Below are positions 1 through 5,784 of a stretch of DNA of 6,863 nt, one piece after another; position 1 is the stretch's first letter, and every line of letters starts with the position of its first letter. The notes under the pieces were generated by a model, which worked only from the letters and a program-made list of their open reading frames with translations, was not told where the DNA came from and made no database searches. The stretch is from Acidimicrobiaceae bacterium (lineage in GTDB: Bacteria > Actinomycetota > Acidimicrobiia > Acidimicrobiales > Bog-793). Both the position numbers and the translations under genes were made by a program. The stretch is taken from assembly GCA_025463965.1 (NCBI GenBank), contig JAODBN010000003.1, forward strand, positions 1 to 6,863, given 5' to 3'.

Positions 1-284
1 TCGTGCGCGACCTGACGGCCTCCCCGACCGCGCACGTCGAGGTGGAACCCGGGGGCACCGAAGACGGTGCTGACTTGGTGGGCGCGGAAGATTTCGAGCA
101 CAGCTCGGCTGTTGCGCCTGAGACGCCCTGGTTCGAACGTGCGGTCAGCGGAGGGCCGACCCGTTACCGCAGCGCCCAGATTCTCGAGCCGGGCTCTGTG
201 GCCCCCGACGGCGGCGTCCTCGTGGTGGCGGAGCCGTCGCGCGGTGAGCTGGCCGTGATTTTCGACGATCCCGCGATGAACTGA
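1..284 (+). CDS. 3' end of an unrecognised gene upstream of tatC
   Basis: The reading frame enters from the left edge (first full codon at position 3) and ends in TGA at 282-284. About 93 residues are visible. A GTG codon sits at position 3, but I see no reason to treat it as the true start, so the gene is probably cut by the window edge. Third positions are mostly G or C, consistent with real coding sequence. The visible part is acidic and soluble, with no transmembrane segment, signal peptide or cysteine cluster. It ends in a mixed hydrophobic stretch (GGVLVVAEP, then ELAVIFDDPAMN) that reads like the last beta strands of a globular domain. I do not recognise the family. It is not TatA or TatB, because no amphipathic or membrane helix is present. 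The gap to tatC is 33 bases, so it may be co-transcribed with it. Confidence 0.55.
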   Translation, partial: VRDLTASPTAHVEVEPGGTEDGADLVGAEDFEHSSAVAPETPWFERAVSGGPTRYRSAQILEPGSVAPDGGVLVVAEPSRGELAVIFDDPAMN

Positions 285-304
285 GCCCGGCGCCACCGCC
301 GGCT
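284..304 (+). other. Hairpin between the upstream gene and tatC
   Basis: CCGGCG at 287-292 and CGCCGG at 297-302 form a perfect 6-bp stem with a four-base CCAC loop. It can be lengthened by A284-T304 and G285-C303 across a bulged C286. It begins at the stop codon of the upstream gene and ends 13 bases before the tatC start. No T-tract follows, so it is not a canonical intrinsic terminator. It could be a weak terminator, an mRNA stabiliser, or chance in GC-rich DNA. Confidence 0.3.
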
Positions 305-317
305 CCGAACCCCTCAC

Positions 318-1067
318 ATGGCCACCCTGACACGTCGTCGCACCGGTCCCCGTCCGGACCCCGATGCGATGACACTGTTCGAGCACCTCGGCGAGCTCCG
401 TCGCCGGCTGATCGTTTGCCTGGCCTTCTTCGCGGTCGCCGTGGTGGTGGCCTACCTGCTGTACGGCCACATCCTGCACTTCTTCGAGCAGCCCTACTGC
501 GCTGTCCAGCCCAACCACTGCCGCCTGCAGGTGCTCGGGCCCCTTGACGCCTTCGGGATTCGCCTCGACGTAGCTGGCTACGGGGGGCTCGCGCTGACCC
601 TTCCCGTGATCTTGTGGGAGCTGTGGCAGTTCGTGACACCGGGCCTGCGGGCCCGAGAGAAGCGCTACGCCGTGCCGTTCGTGTTCGCCAGCTTCGTCCT
701 GTTCGCCGTGGGCGCGTACGTGGCCTGGCTGACCTTCCCCCACGCACTCGGCTTCCTGAACGGCGTCGGTGGGCACGGAATCGTGGCCAACTACACGGCC
801 CAGAAGTACCTGACGCTGATCCTCGCGTTGATGGGCATTTTCGGAGCGACCTTCGAGTTCCCCGTGATCCTGGTCGCCCTGGAGCTCGCAGGGGTCCTCA
901 CGCCGGCAAAGCTCGCCCACTTCCGACGGTGGGCGATCATCATCATCGTTGTGGTGTCCGCAGTCGTCACGCCGAGTTCGGACCCCTTCTCGATGTTGGC
1001 GATGGCCGTGCCTCTGCTCGTCTTTTACGAGGCGTCGATTGCGGTGGGGCGACTCCTCAAGCGGTGA
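318..1067 (+). CDS. tatC: TatC, Sec-independent (twin-arginine) protein translocase subunit
   Basis: TatC is the polytopic membrane receptor that binds the twin-arginine signal peptide and recruits TatA/TatB to move folded proteins across the cytoplasmic membrane. At 249 residues it has normal family length. The signature TLFEHLGELRRRL lies at residues 19-31, with the conserved E26 and R28 just before helix 1 (about 31-49). PLDAF (75-79) leads into helix 2, and PVILWELWQFVTPGL (96-110) with E114 forms the conserved cytoplasmic loop. Further helices lie near 118-140, 163-190, 204-217 and 225-246. FEFPVILVAL (179-188) and TPSSDPFSMLAMAVPLL (218-234) are typical. Two cysteines (C61, C68) in the first external loop match the PYC...C pattern of mycobacterial TatC. 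The ATG at 318 is preferred over M18 because the basic N-terminal arm (RRRTGPRPDPDAMT) resembles other actinobacterial TatC proteins, although no clear Shine-Dalgarno precedes it. No tatA is visible in the window. The gene overlaps helY by four bases. Confidence 0.97.
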   Translation: MATLTRRRTGPRPDPDAMTLFEHLGELRRRLIVCLAFFAVAVVVAYLLYGHILHFFEQPYCAVQPNHCRLQVLGPLDAFGIRLDVAGYGGLALTLPVILWELWQFVTPGLRAREKRYAVPFVFASFVLFAVGAYVAWLTFPHALGFLNGVGGHGIVANYTAQKYLTLILALMGIFGATFEFPVILVALELAGVLTPAKLAHFRRWAIIIIVVVSAVVTPSSDPFSMLAMAVPLLVFYEASIAVGRLLKR

Positions 1068-3166
1068 CCTCTCCAGCAGCGCAGGCGTCGCTTCGCGAGC
1101 GCTTCCTCGCGGATCATCCGTTCCCCCTCGATGACTTCCAGATCGCCGCGCTCGACCACCTGGACGCCGGGCGCTCGGTCCTCGTTGCCGCCCCGACCGG
1201 GTCGGGCAAGACCCTCGTCGCCGAGTACGCGGTGGCGCGGGCGCTTGAGGGTGGGGAGCGGGCGTTCTACACCACCCCGCTCAAGGCCCTCTCGAACCAG
1301 AAGTACGGGGACTTCGCCCGCGTCTACGGCAGCGACAAGGTTGGGCTTCTCACCGGGGACGCCTCGGTGAACGGCGGCGCTCCCGTCGTGGTGATGACCA
1401 CCGAGGTGCTGCGCAACATGATCTATGCCGGGCCCGAGAACCTGGCGGGACTGGCGTGTGTGGTCCTCGACGAGGTGCACTACCTCGAGGACCGCTACCG
1501 CGGCGCGGTGTGGGAGGAGATCATCCTCTCCGCTCCGCCCAACGTGGCGCTCGTCTGCCTGTCCGCGACGGTCTCCAACGCCGAGGAGCTAGCCGGCTGG
1601 ATCCGAACTGTGCGGGGCGCCACCGGGACGGTGATTGAGGACCGGCGTCCGATCGAGCTGCGGAACCTGTTCGTCATGGGCGACCGTTCGGCCGAGCGGC
1701 TCCACGTGCTGCCCACCTTCGTCGACGGGCTGCCGAACCGCGAGGCGCTCGCGCTCGACGAGCAGGCGCGCCGCCTCGCACGCAGCGCCCCGACCGTGCG
1801 CGGCCAGAGGGGCCGGCCGGCCGGACGAGCCCGGGTGTACCGGCCGCGGCGCGTCGACGTCCTCGAGCGCTTGAACGAAGAGAACCTGCTCCCGGCGATC
1901 CACTTCGTCTTCTCGCGCAGCGGGTGTGACGACGCAGTGCGCCACTGTCTCGAGGCCGGGGTGCGCCTGACCGATCCCGAGCAGCGACGACGCTTGCGCG
2001 CCATAGCGGAGGCCCACGTCGAAAAGCTTTCGAACGCCGACCTCTCCGTGCTCGGCTACGACCGGTTCCTCTCGGGGCTCGAGGCGGGGATCGCGGCGCA
2101 TCACGCCGGGCTCGTCCCGGCGTTTCGGGAGGCCGTGGAGGAGGGGTTCGCCAAGGCCCTCGTGAGGGTGGTCTTCGCCACCGAGACGCTCGCGCTCGGG
2201 ATCAACATGCCGGCGCGCACGGTCGTGATCGAGACTTTGTCCAAGTACTCGGGGGCGGGCCACGTCGATCTGACCCCGGGGGAGTACACCCAGCTGACCG
2301 GGAGAGCCGGGCGCCGTGGGATCGACGCGCTCGGCTACGCGGCGGTGCTCTGGTCGCCCTTTCATACCTTCGAGGACGTGGCGGCCCTCGCCTCGGCGCG
2401 CTCGCGCCCCCTGCGCTCGTCGTTCCGTCCGACCTACAACATGGTGGTCAACCTCGTCCGCCGCTTCGAGCGCGACGATGCCTACCGCCTGGTGCGCTCC
2501 TCCTTCGCTCAGTACCTGAGCGACCGGCCCCTCACCCGACAGCTGGACGCGGTCATCGCGCTGCTCGGTCGCCGGGGGTATCTGTCCGGATGGCGGGTCA
2601 CCGCGCCGGGAGAGCGCCTTGCGGGCATCTACCACGACTGCGACCTGCTGATCGCCGAGGCCCTCGGCTCCGGGCTGCTCGACGGCCTGGACGCCCCAGG
2701 GCTCGCGGCCCTCGTGTCGGCCTTCGTCTACGAGTCGCGCCGCGGCGTGGCGGGGGCCGATCCGCCGAACGCCAAGCTGGCCCGCCGCTTCGCCGAGCTC
2801 GAGCTGTTAGCCGAGAAGCTGCGCCAGGACGAGGCCGTGAGCGCACTCCCGCTCACGCGCGGCCTCGACTTCGGCTTCGCCGGTGTGGTGCACCGCTGGG
2901 CCCGTGGAGGCGACCTGCAGCAGGTGCTGGCGCCACCCCGCCGTGCACGGGGGGCGGGACCGGTCCCCGAGCCGGTCATGTCGGGCGGCGACTTCGTGCG
3001 CAACGTGAAGCAGCTCGTCGATCTGCTCCGCCAGCTCGGCACGGTCGAGCGGGGCCGCACAGGCGAGGTCGCCCGCGCGGCAGCGGAGTCGCTCGTGCGA
3101 GGGGTGGTGGCCGCCTCGGGTCAGCCGCCCCGGCCGCCCGAGGAGGTCGGCGACGATCCCCGTTGA
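1064..3166 (+). CDS. helY: HelY-type superfamily 2 (Ski2/Mtr4-like) RNA helicase, compact form
   Basis: This is an ATP-dependent DExH helicase of the Ski2-like group, expected to unwind structured RNA in the cytoplasm; its bacterial role is poorly defined. The GTG at 1064 shares bases with the tatC stop (GTGA) and places the Q-motif-like FPLDDFQIAAL at residues 20-30. Visible motifs: Walker A APTGSGKT (43-50), Ia TTPLKALSNQK (70-80), II DEVHY (136-140), III SAT (167-169), IV IHFVFSRSGCD (279-289), V FATETLALGINMPART (371-386) and VI QLTGRAGRRGID (410-421). The C-terminal DSHCT-like region spans roughly 515-685, with GFAGVVHRWARGGDL (604-618) and GGDFVRNVKQLVDLLRQL (641-658). At 700 residues it is about 200 shorter than Mycobacterium tuberculosis HelY (906). 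The missing part falls after FAQYLSD (481-487), where the arch/stalk insertion would begin. A basic linker (240-263) between the RecA lobes is also present in mycobacterial HelY. The tatC-helY order is conserved with Mycobacterium. Confidence 0.95.
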   Translation: MTSPAAQASLRERFLADHPFPLDDFQIAALDHLDAGRSVLVAAPTGSGKTLVAEYAVARALEGGERAFYTTPLKALSNQKYGDFARVYGSDKVGLLTGDASVNGGAPVVVMTTEVLRNMIYAGPENLAGLACVVLDEVHYLEDRYRGAVWEEIILSAPPNVALVCLSATVSNAEELAGWIRTVRGATGTVIEDRRPIELRNLFVMGDRSAERLHVLPTFVDGLPNREALALDEQARRLARSAPTVRGQRGRPAGRARVYRPRRVDVLERLNEENLLPAIHFVFSRSGCDDAVRHCLEAGVRLTDPEQRRRLRAIAEAHVEKLSNADLSVLGYDRFLSGLEAGIAAHHAGLVPAFREAVEEGFAKALVRVVFATETLALGINMPARTVVIETLSKYSGAGHVDLTPGEYTQLTGRAGRRGIDALGYAAVLWSPFHTFEDVAALASARSRPLRSSFRPTYNMVVNLVRRFERDDAYRLVRSSFAQYLSDRPLTRQLDAVIALLGRRGYLSGWRVTAPGERLAGIYHDCDLLIAEALGSGLLDGLDAPGLAALVSAFVYESRRGVAGADPPNAKLARRFAELELLAEKLRQDEAVSALPLTRGLDFGFAGVVHRWARGGDLQQVLAPPRRARGAGPVPEPVMSGGDFVRNVKQLVDLLRQLGTVERGRTGEVARAAAESLVRGVVAASGQPPRPPEEVGDDPR

Positions 3167-3182
3167 GCGGCGCTGCTTCCCG

Positions 3183-3188
3183 TACGCT
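3183..3188 (+). promoter_or_regulatory. Possible -10 element for leaderless transcription of the ThyX-like gene
   Basis: TACGCT fits the TANNNT pattern of actinobacterial -10 boxes and ends nine bases before the ATG at 3198. That spacing would put the transcription start on or next to the start codon. No Shine-Dalgarno lies at a useful distance before the ATG, which agrees with a leaderless message. The best -35 candidate, TTGAGC at 3163-3168, overlaps the helY stop codon and leaves only a 14-base spacer, so the -35 is doubtful. A hexamer this short occurs often by chance. Confidence 0.35.
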
Positions 3189-3197
3189 GGACCAGGC

Positions 3198-4862
3198 ATG
3201 GTGGCCTACGCGAGTGAGCACTTCACGCCCTCCGAACGGGAGGTGCTCCGCCCTTACGTGACAAACCTGGATAGCCCGGTCTTCGCCCTCGTCAACCTGC
3301 CCGAGGTCGTGAAGGGCGCGCTCTTTGCGCGGTACTCGCGCTCCTCGAAGAGCTTGCGCCGGTTGTTCCTCGACGAGTTCGTCGAGGACCTCGACACGAC
3401 TGGGGACGCCTCGGTGGACGCTTCGGTCGGGCTACGCCGAGCCGAGCAGCTCTACGCCCGGGTCTTCGGCGACTACGGCGACGACTCGGTGGCCCAGCTC
3501 GGCGGCGTCCACCTCGCGTGCGAGCAGGCCTCCAACGTGCTCACCAAGGTGCTGGAGCGGGGACGGCTGATGTCGTATCTCGAGCAGTCCACGCGCTACA
3601 TCCCTTACGACGTCCGTCTCTCGAGTGGCCACTATCGCTACTACCGGGACCCCGAACTGCTCGAGTCGTCGCTCGGGGCCCGCTACGTCGGTGAGATGGA
3701 CCGGATGTTCGACACCTACGGAGAGCTGCTCCCGCGCCTGTCTGAGCACCTCACCCGGGTGCACCCACCGACCGGCACGATCTCGCCGATCGCGTACCGC
3801 CAGTCGGTCCGGGCGCGGGCCCTCGACGCGCTGCGGGGCCTGCTGCCGGCAGGCTCGCTCTCGAACGTCGGCATCTACGGCTCGGGCCAGTCCTACGAGC
3901 TGCTGCTGTTGAAGATGCGCGGCCATCCGCTGCCCGAGGTGCGGCGCTACGCCGAGCTGATGGTCGACGAGCTGCGAAAGGTCATCCCGTCGTTCCTCAC
4001 GCGTCTCGACCGCCCCGAGCGCGGCGGGGTGTGGAGCGAGTACCTGGCAGGGCTTCGGCAGGGCCCGGCGGGCCTCGTCGCCGAGTTGTGGCCAGAGCTG
4101 GCAGACCAAGCCGCCGGCGACACTGTGGGCGGCAGCGTCGGGATCGAGGGCTCGCCGTCGGGTCAGTGGTCGGTCGACCTCGTCGACTACGACCCCGAGG
4201 GCGAGGAGAAGGTTCTCACCGCCCTGTGTTATCCCTTCGTGAACTGCTCCGAGCAAGAACTCGCCGAGCGAGTGCACCGGCTCGGACCGGACGAGCGGAC
4301 CGCACTGTTCGCCGCGGGCGTGGGCGAGCGCTCCAACCGCCGCCACCGCCCGGGGCGCGCCTTCGAGCGGACCGCCTACCGCTTCGACGTGGTGAGCGAC
4401 TACGGCGCTTTTCGCGACCTGCAGCGTCACCGGATGCTCACCGTCGAGTGGCAGGGGCTCAGCACCAACCTCGGCTACGAGATCCCCGGGCTGGTCGCAG
4501 AGGCCGGGCTCGGTGACGCCTACGCCGCGTCCCAAGAGCGCTCTCGCGAGCTGCACGCCGCGCTCGTCGAGCGTTTTCCCGAGCAGGCCACCTACGCCGT
4601 GGCCCTGGGCTTTCACATCCGGTACTCGCTGCACTGCTCGGCGCGAGAAGCCATGCACATCACCGAGCTGCGCAGCACTCCCCAGGGCCACCCCGCCTAC
4701 CGGGCGATCGTGCAAGAGATGCACCGCCAGATCGCAGAGGTCGCTGGCCACCAAGCGATCGCCGCGGCCATGCGCTTCGTGGACCACTCCGACGCCGGCC
4801 TAGGCCGCCTGGAGTCCGAAGAGCGCGCCGCCCAGCGCCGCCTCACCGCCGAAGGCGGATGA
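3198..4862 (+). CDS. thyX: Tandem-domain ThyX-family (flavin-dependent thymidylate synthase-like) protein
   Basis: ThyX makes dTMP from dUMP using methylenetetrahydrofolate, FAD and NADPH. Classical ThyX has one domain of about 220-250 residues; this 554-residue protein holds two. In the first half, RGRLMSYLEQSTRY (121-134) aligns with the ThyX signature: R121, R123, E129, S131, R133 and Y134 sit at the expected spacing, but the central His is Gly122. It is followed by RARALDALRGLLPAGSLSN (205-223) and the C-terminal helix with KMRGHPLPEVRRYA (239-252). In the second half, AFRDLQRHR (404-412) carries a true RHR, but the downstream S-x-R-Y part is replaced by WQGLSTNLGY (418-427). FPEQATYAVALGF (460-472) and ELRSTPQGHPAYR (490-502) match the ThyX C-terminus, including a conserved Arg (R492). 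An active site shared between the halves is an inference. The ATG at 3198 is the natural start; GTG at 3201 is an alternative. There are no membrane segments. Whether it is an active synthase cannot be told from sequence. Confidence 0.85.
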   Translation: MVAYASEHFTPSEREVLRPYVTNLDSPVFALVNLPEVVKGALFARYSRSSKSLRRLFLDEFVEDLDTTGDASVDASVGLRRAEQLYARVFGDYGDDSVAQLGGVHLACEQASNVLTKVLERGRLMSYLEQSTRYIPYDVRLSSGHYRYYRDPELLESSLGARYVGEMDRMFDTYGELLPRLSEHLTRVHPPTGTISPIAYRQSVRARALDALRGLLPAGSLSNVGIYGSGQSYELLLLKMRGHPLPEVRRYAELMVDELRKVIPSFLTRLDRPERGGVWSEYLAGLRQGPAGLVAELWPELADQAAGDTVGGSVGIEGSPSGQWSVDLVDYDPEGEEKVLTALCYPFVNCSEQELAERVHRLGPDERTALFAAGVGERSNRRHRPGRAFERTAYRFDVVSDYGAFRDLQRHRMLTVEWQGLSTNLGYEIPGLVAEAGLGDAYAASQERSRELHAALVERFPEQATYAVALGFHIRYSLHCSAREAMHITELRSTPQGHPAYRAIVQEMHRQIAEVAGHQAIAAAMRFVDHSDAGLGRLESEERAAQRRLTAEGG

Positions 4863-4870
4863 TCACCCCT

Positions 4871-4944
4871 TGACGTGAAGCTCTCCGGCGGGCCTCAATG
4901 GTGCGGTCCCGCGCGTCGAAGGCAACCAATCGGAGCTTCCGTCA
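4871..4944 (+). repeat. Imperfect inverted repeat just after the ThyX-like gene
   Basis: The left arm at 4871-4887 begins TGACG, then GAAG, and ends CTCCG. The right arm is CGGAGCTTCCGTCA at 4931-4944. They pair over 14 bp, with a one-base bulge (T4876) and a two-base bulge of the repeated CT in the left arm. The 43-base apex contains a further GCGGG/CCCGC stem (4888-4892/4908-4912). It starts eight bases after the ThyX-like stop codon, so it would form at the 3' end of that message. There is no T-tract. Confidence 0.5.
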
Positions 4945-4980
4945 GTCGCTCCCGGTGGTCTAGGTGGGGCAGTTGCGGAG

Positions 4981-5057
4981 GGCGGGTCCAGGGAACCGAG
5001 TAGAGAACGTCCCCGGCTGAGTGCCGGGGACGGCCCCAAAGGTTTCCTGGGCCGGTC
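4981..5057 (+). terminator. Long two-part stem-loop, possible U-tract-less terminator or structured RNA
   Basis: The inner stem is a perfect 10 bp (5008-5017 with 5023-5032) around a TGAGT loop. The outer stem pairs 4981-4997 with 5041-5057 in 16 of 17 positions, counting three G-U pairs, with one G-G mismatch. The two stems are separated by an internal loop of ten bases (4998-5007) and eight bases (5033-5040). The G-U pairs fit folding as plus-strand RNA. No run of T follows, so if it terminates transcription it is of the U-less type often proposed in Actinobacteria. It could instead be part of a small RNA or the end of a decayed mobile element. Confidence 0.45.
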
Positions 5058-5195
5058 CGACGCGAGGGCCGTCGCTGCGCTTGTCCTGCGGAGATGCCAC
5101 TCGCGGGCCGCCCATCAATCCCCTCGGCGCTGGCCGCCGTAGAAGGCGATGACTCTGTTGCACCACCGGGCGGCGGAGCGCGCGGGACCTTGCCG

Positions 5196-5201
5196 TATAG
5201 T
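5196..5201 (+). promoter_or_regulatory. Probable -10 box upstream of the DUF4193 gene
   Basis: TATAGT is the most AT-rich hexamer in this GC-rich gap and matches the -10 consensus TATAAT at five of six positions. It lies 79 bases before the ATG at 5281 and would give a leader of about 70 bases. No good -35 is found 16-18 bases upstream (GCGGAG at 5173-5178). TTGCAC at 5158-5163 is too far away. The leader can form a GCGCC/GGCGC hairpin (5206-5210/5223-5227). Confidence 0.45.
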
Positions 5202-5270
5202 GACCGCGCCCCGAGGCCGGGAGGCGCCGGCGATTCGCCAGCGAGCCAGCCGGGGGCCACAGCGAGCGAC

Positions 5271-5276
5271 GAGGAA
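5271..5276 (+). promoter_or_regulatory. Ribosome binding site that fixes the DUF4193 start
   Basis: GAGGAA ends four bases before the ATG at 5281 and is the clearest Shine-Dalgarno in the window. It favours this ATG over the in-frame ATG at 5149, whose product would include the -10 box and leader as coding sequence. Confidence 0.6.
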
Positions 5277-5280
5277 CGGG

Positions 5281-5784
5281 ATGGCGAGCGACAAGGACGC
5301 AGAGGTCGAAGCGGAGGGCCTGGACGAGGAAGATCTCGAGGGGCTCAGCGAAGAGGACCTTGAGGAGGACCTCGAAGAGGAGGACCTCGGCGAGGACGAC
5401 GACGAGCTTCCCGAGGCCGACGACGAGGCCGACGACGAGGTCGCCGATGAGGCAGAGGTCGCGCAGGCCGAGGAGCCTGCCGCTGCCCGGGCCCGTCCGA
5501 GCGCGCCTGCCGAAGGTGACAGCGCGGAGGAGGAGGAAGAGGAAGAGGACGAGGACGACGACGTCGAGGCCAGCCTGGACGTGATCTTGAAGGAACGGCT
5601 CGTCGTCGAGGACGAGGGGGACGACGACGAGGACGAGCCCGTCGACGTCGACGACCGCGGCGAGACGACGACTCGGGTGCTCCCCAAGCAGCCCGGCGAG
5701 TTCGTCTGTCAGTCCTGCTTTCTTGTGAAGAGCGAGAACCAGCTCGCCGATTCGGTGCGCATGCTCTGTCGGGACTGCGTGTAA
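5281..5784 (+). CDS. DUF4193-family protein: long acidic region plus C-terminal zinc ribbon
   Basis: The protein has 167 residues. The C-terminal part, TRVLPKQPGEFVCQSCFLVK (131-150) and the closing LCRDC (162-166), matches actinobacterial DUF4193 proteins such as M. tuberculosis Rv2699c. Cysteines 143, 146, 163 and 166 form a CxxC-x16-CxxC zinc ribbon. The start MASDKDA resembles the MATDYDAP start of that family, and SLDVILKER (98-106) resembles its conserved central helix. The odd feature is residues 8-129, an acidic low-complexity stretch. About 67 of the first 130 residues are Asp or Glu, with EEDL repeated at 16-19, 24-27, 28-31 and 33-36. The mycobacterial relative is only about 100 residues. 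The biochemical role of DUF4193 is unknown. A cytoplasmic protein using the zinc ribbon and acidic tail to contact nucleic acid-binding or basic partners is a guess only. The stop overlaps the next start (TAATG). Confidence 0.88.
   Translation: MASDKDAEVEAEGLDEEDLEGLSEEDLEEDLEEEDLGEDDDELPEADDEADDEVADEAEVAQAEEPAAARARPSAPAEGDSAEEEEEEEDEDDDVEASLDVILKERLVVEDEGDDDEDEPVDVDDRGETTTRVLPKQPGEFVCQSCFLVKSENQLADSVRMLCRDCV

Larger units (their letters stand above)
4863..5280 (+). other. 418-base gene-free region with strong secondary structure
   Basis: I see no convincing coding sequence on either strand here. Minus-strand open frames exist, but their translations are compositionally random and lack recognisable motifs. 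The region contains two large imperfect inverted repeats (4871-4944 and 4981-5057). Smaller hairpins are CGACG/CGTCG at 5058-5062/5070-5074 and CGGCG/CGCCG at 5125-5129/5135-5139. The promoter element and leader of the next gene follow. I found no tRNA T-arm, tmRNA ends, RNase P or SRP core sequences. It may combine a 3' UTR/terminator, a non-coding RNA or a decayed mobile element with the downstream promoter. Confidence 0.6.

Noticed and set aside
498..521. Cysteine pair C61/C68 in the external loop of TatC
   Set aside because: A PYC...C arrangement is also present in mycobacterial TatC as I recall it, so it is a normal actinobacterial feature.
145..747. Minus-strand open frame of about 200 codons across the upstream gene and tatC
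   Set aside because: It is antisense to the clear TatC sequence. Its translation is Arg/Pro/Ser-rich, typical of a GC-rich shadow frame.
614..1063. Upstream extension of the helY reading frame inside tatC
   Set aside because: It overlaps conserved TatC coding sequence out of frame. HelY homology begins right after GTG 1064, so this part is shadow.
1589..2635. Long minus-strand open frame opposite helY
   Set aside because: It is antisense to intact helicase motifs IV-VI, with no recognisable domain; long shadow frames are expected at this GC content.
3432..4787. 451-codon minus-strand open frame opposite the ThyX-like gene
   Set aside because: The plus strand has clear ThyX motifs. The antisense product is His/Val/Gly-rich with no motif and mirrors codon bias.
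4870..4900. TTGACG as a -35 box after the ThyX-like gene
   Set aside because: No TANNNT hexamer lies 16-19 bases downstream. The sequence is better explained as the left arm of the inverted repeat.
4899..4914. T-box-like GGTCCCGCG sequence
   Set aside because: It differs from the conserved TGGNACCGCG bulge at key positions (C for T at the start, C for A), and no aminoacyl-tRNA or amino acid gene follows.
4895..5260. Minus-strand open frame of 121 codons in the intergenic region
   Set aside because: Its composition looks random, it has no motif, and it crosses the strong inverted repeats and promoter-like element.
4863..5280. tRNA, tmRNA, RNase P or SRP RNA in the gap
   Set aside because: I searched both strands by eye for T-arm, CCA-end, RNase P and SRP core sequences and found none.
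5149..5280. N-terminal extension of the DUF4193 protein from ATG 5149
   Set aside because: It would contain the -10 box and leader. The ATG at 5281 has a good Shine-Dalgarno and matches the family's N-terminus.
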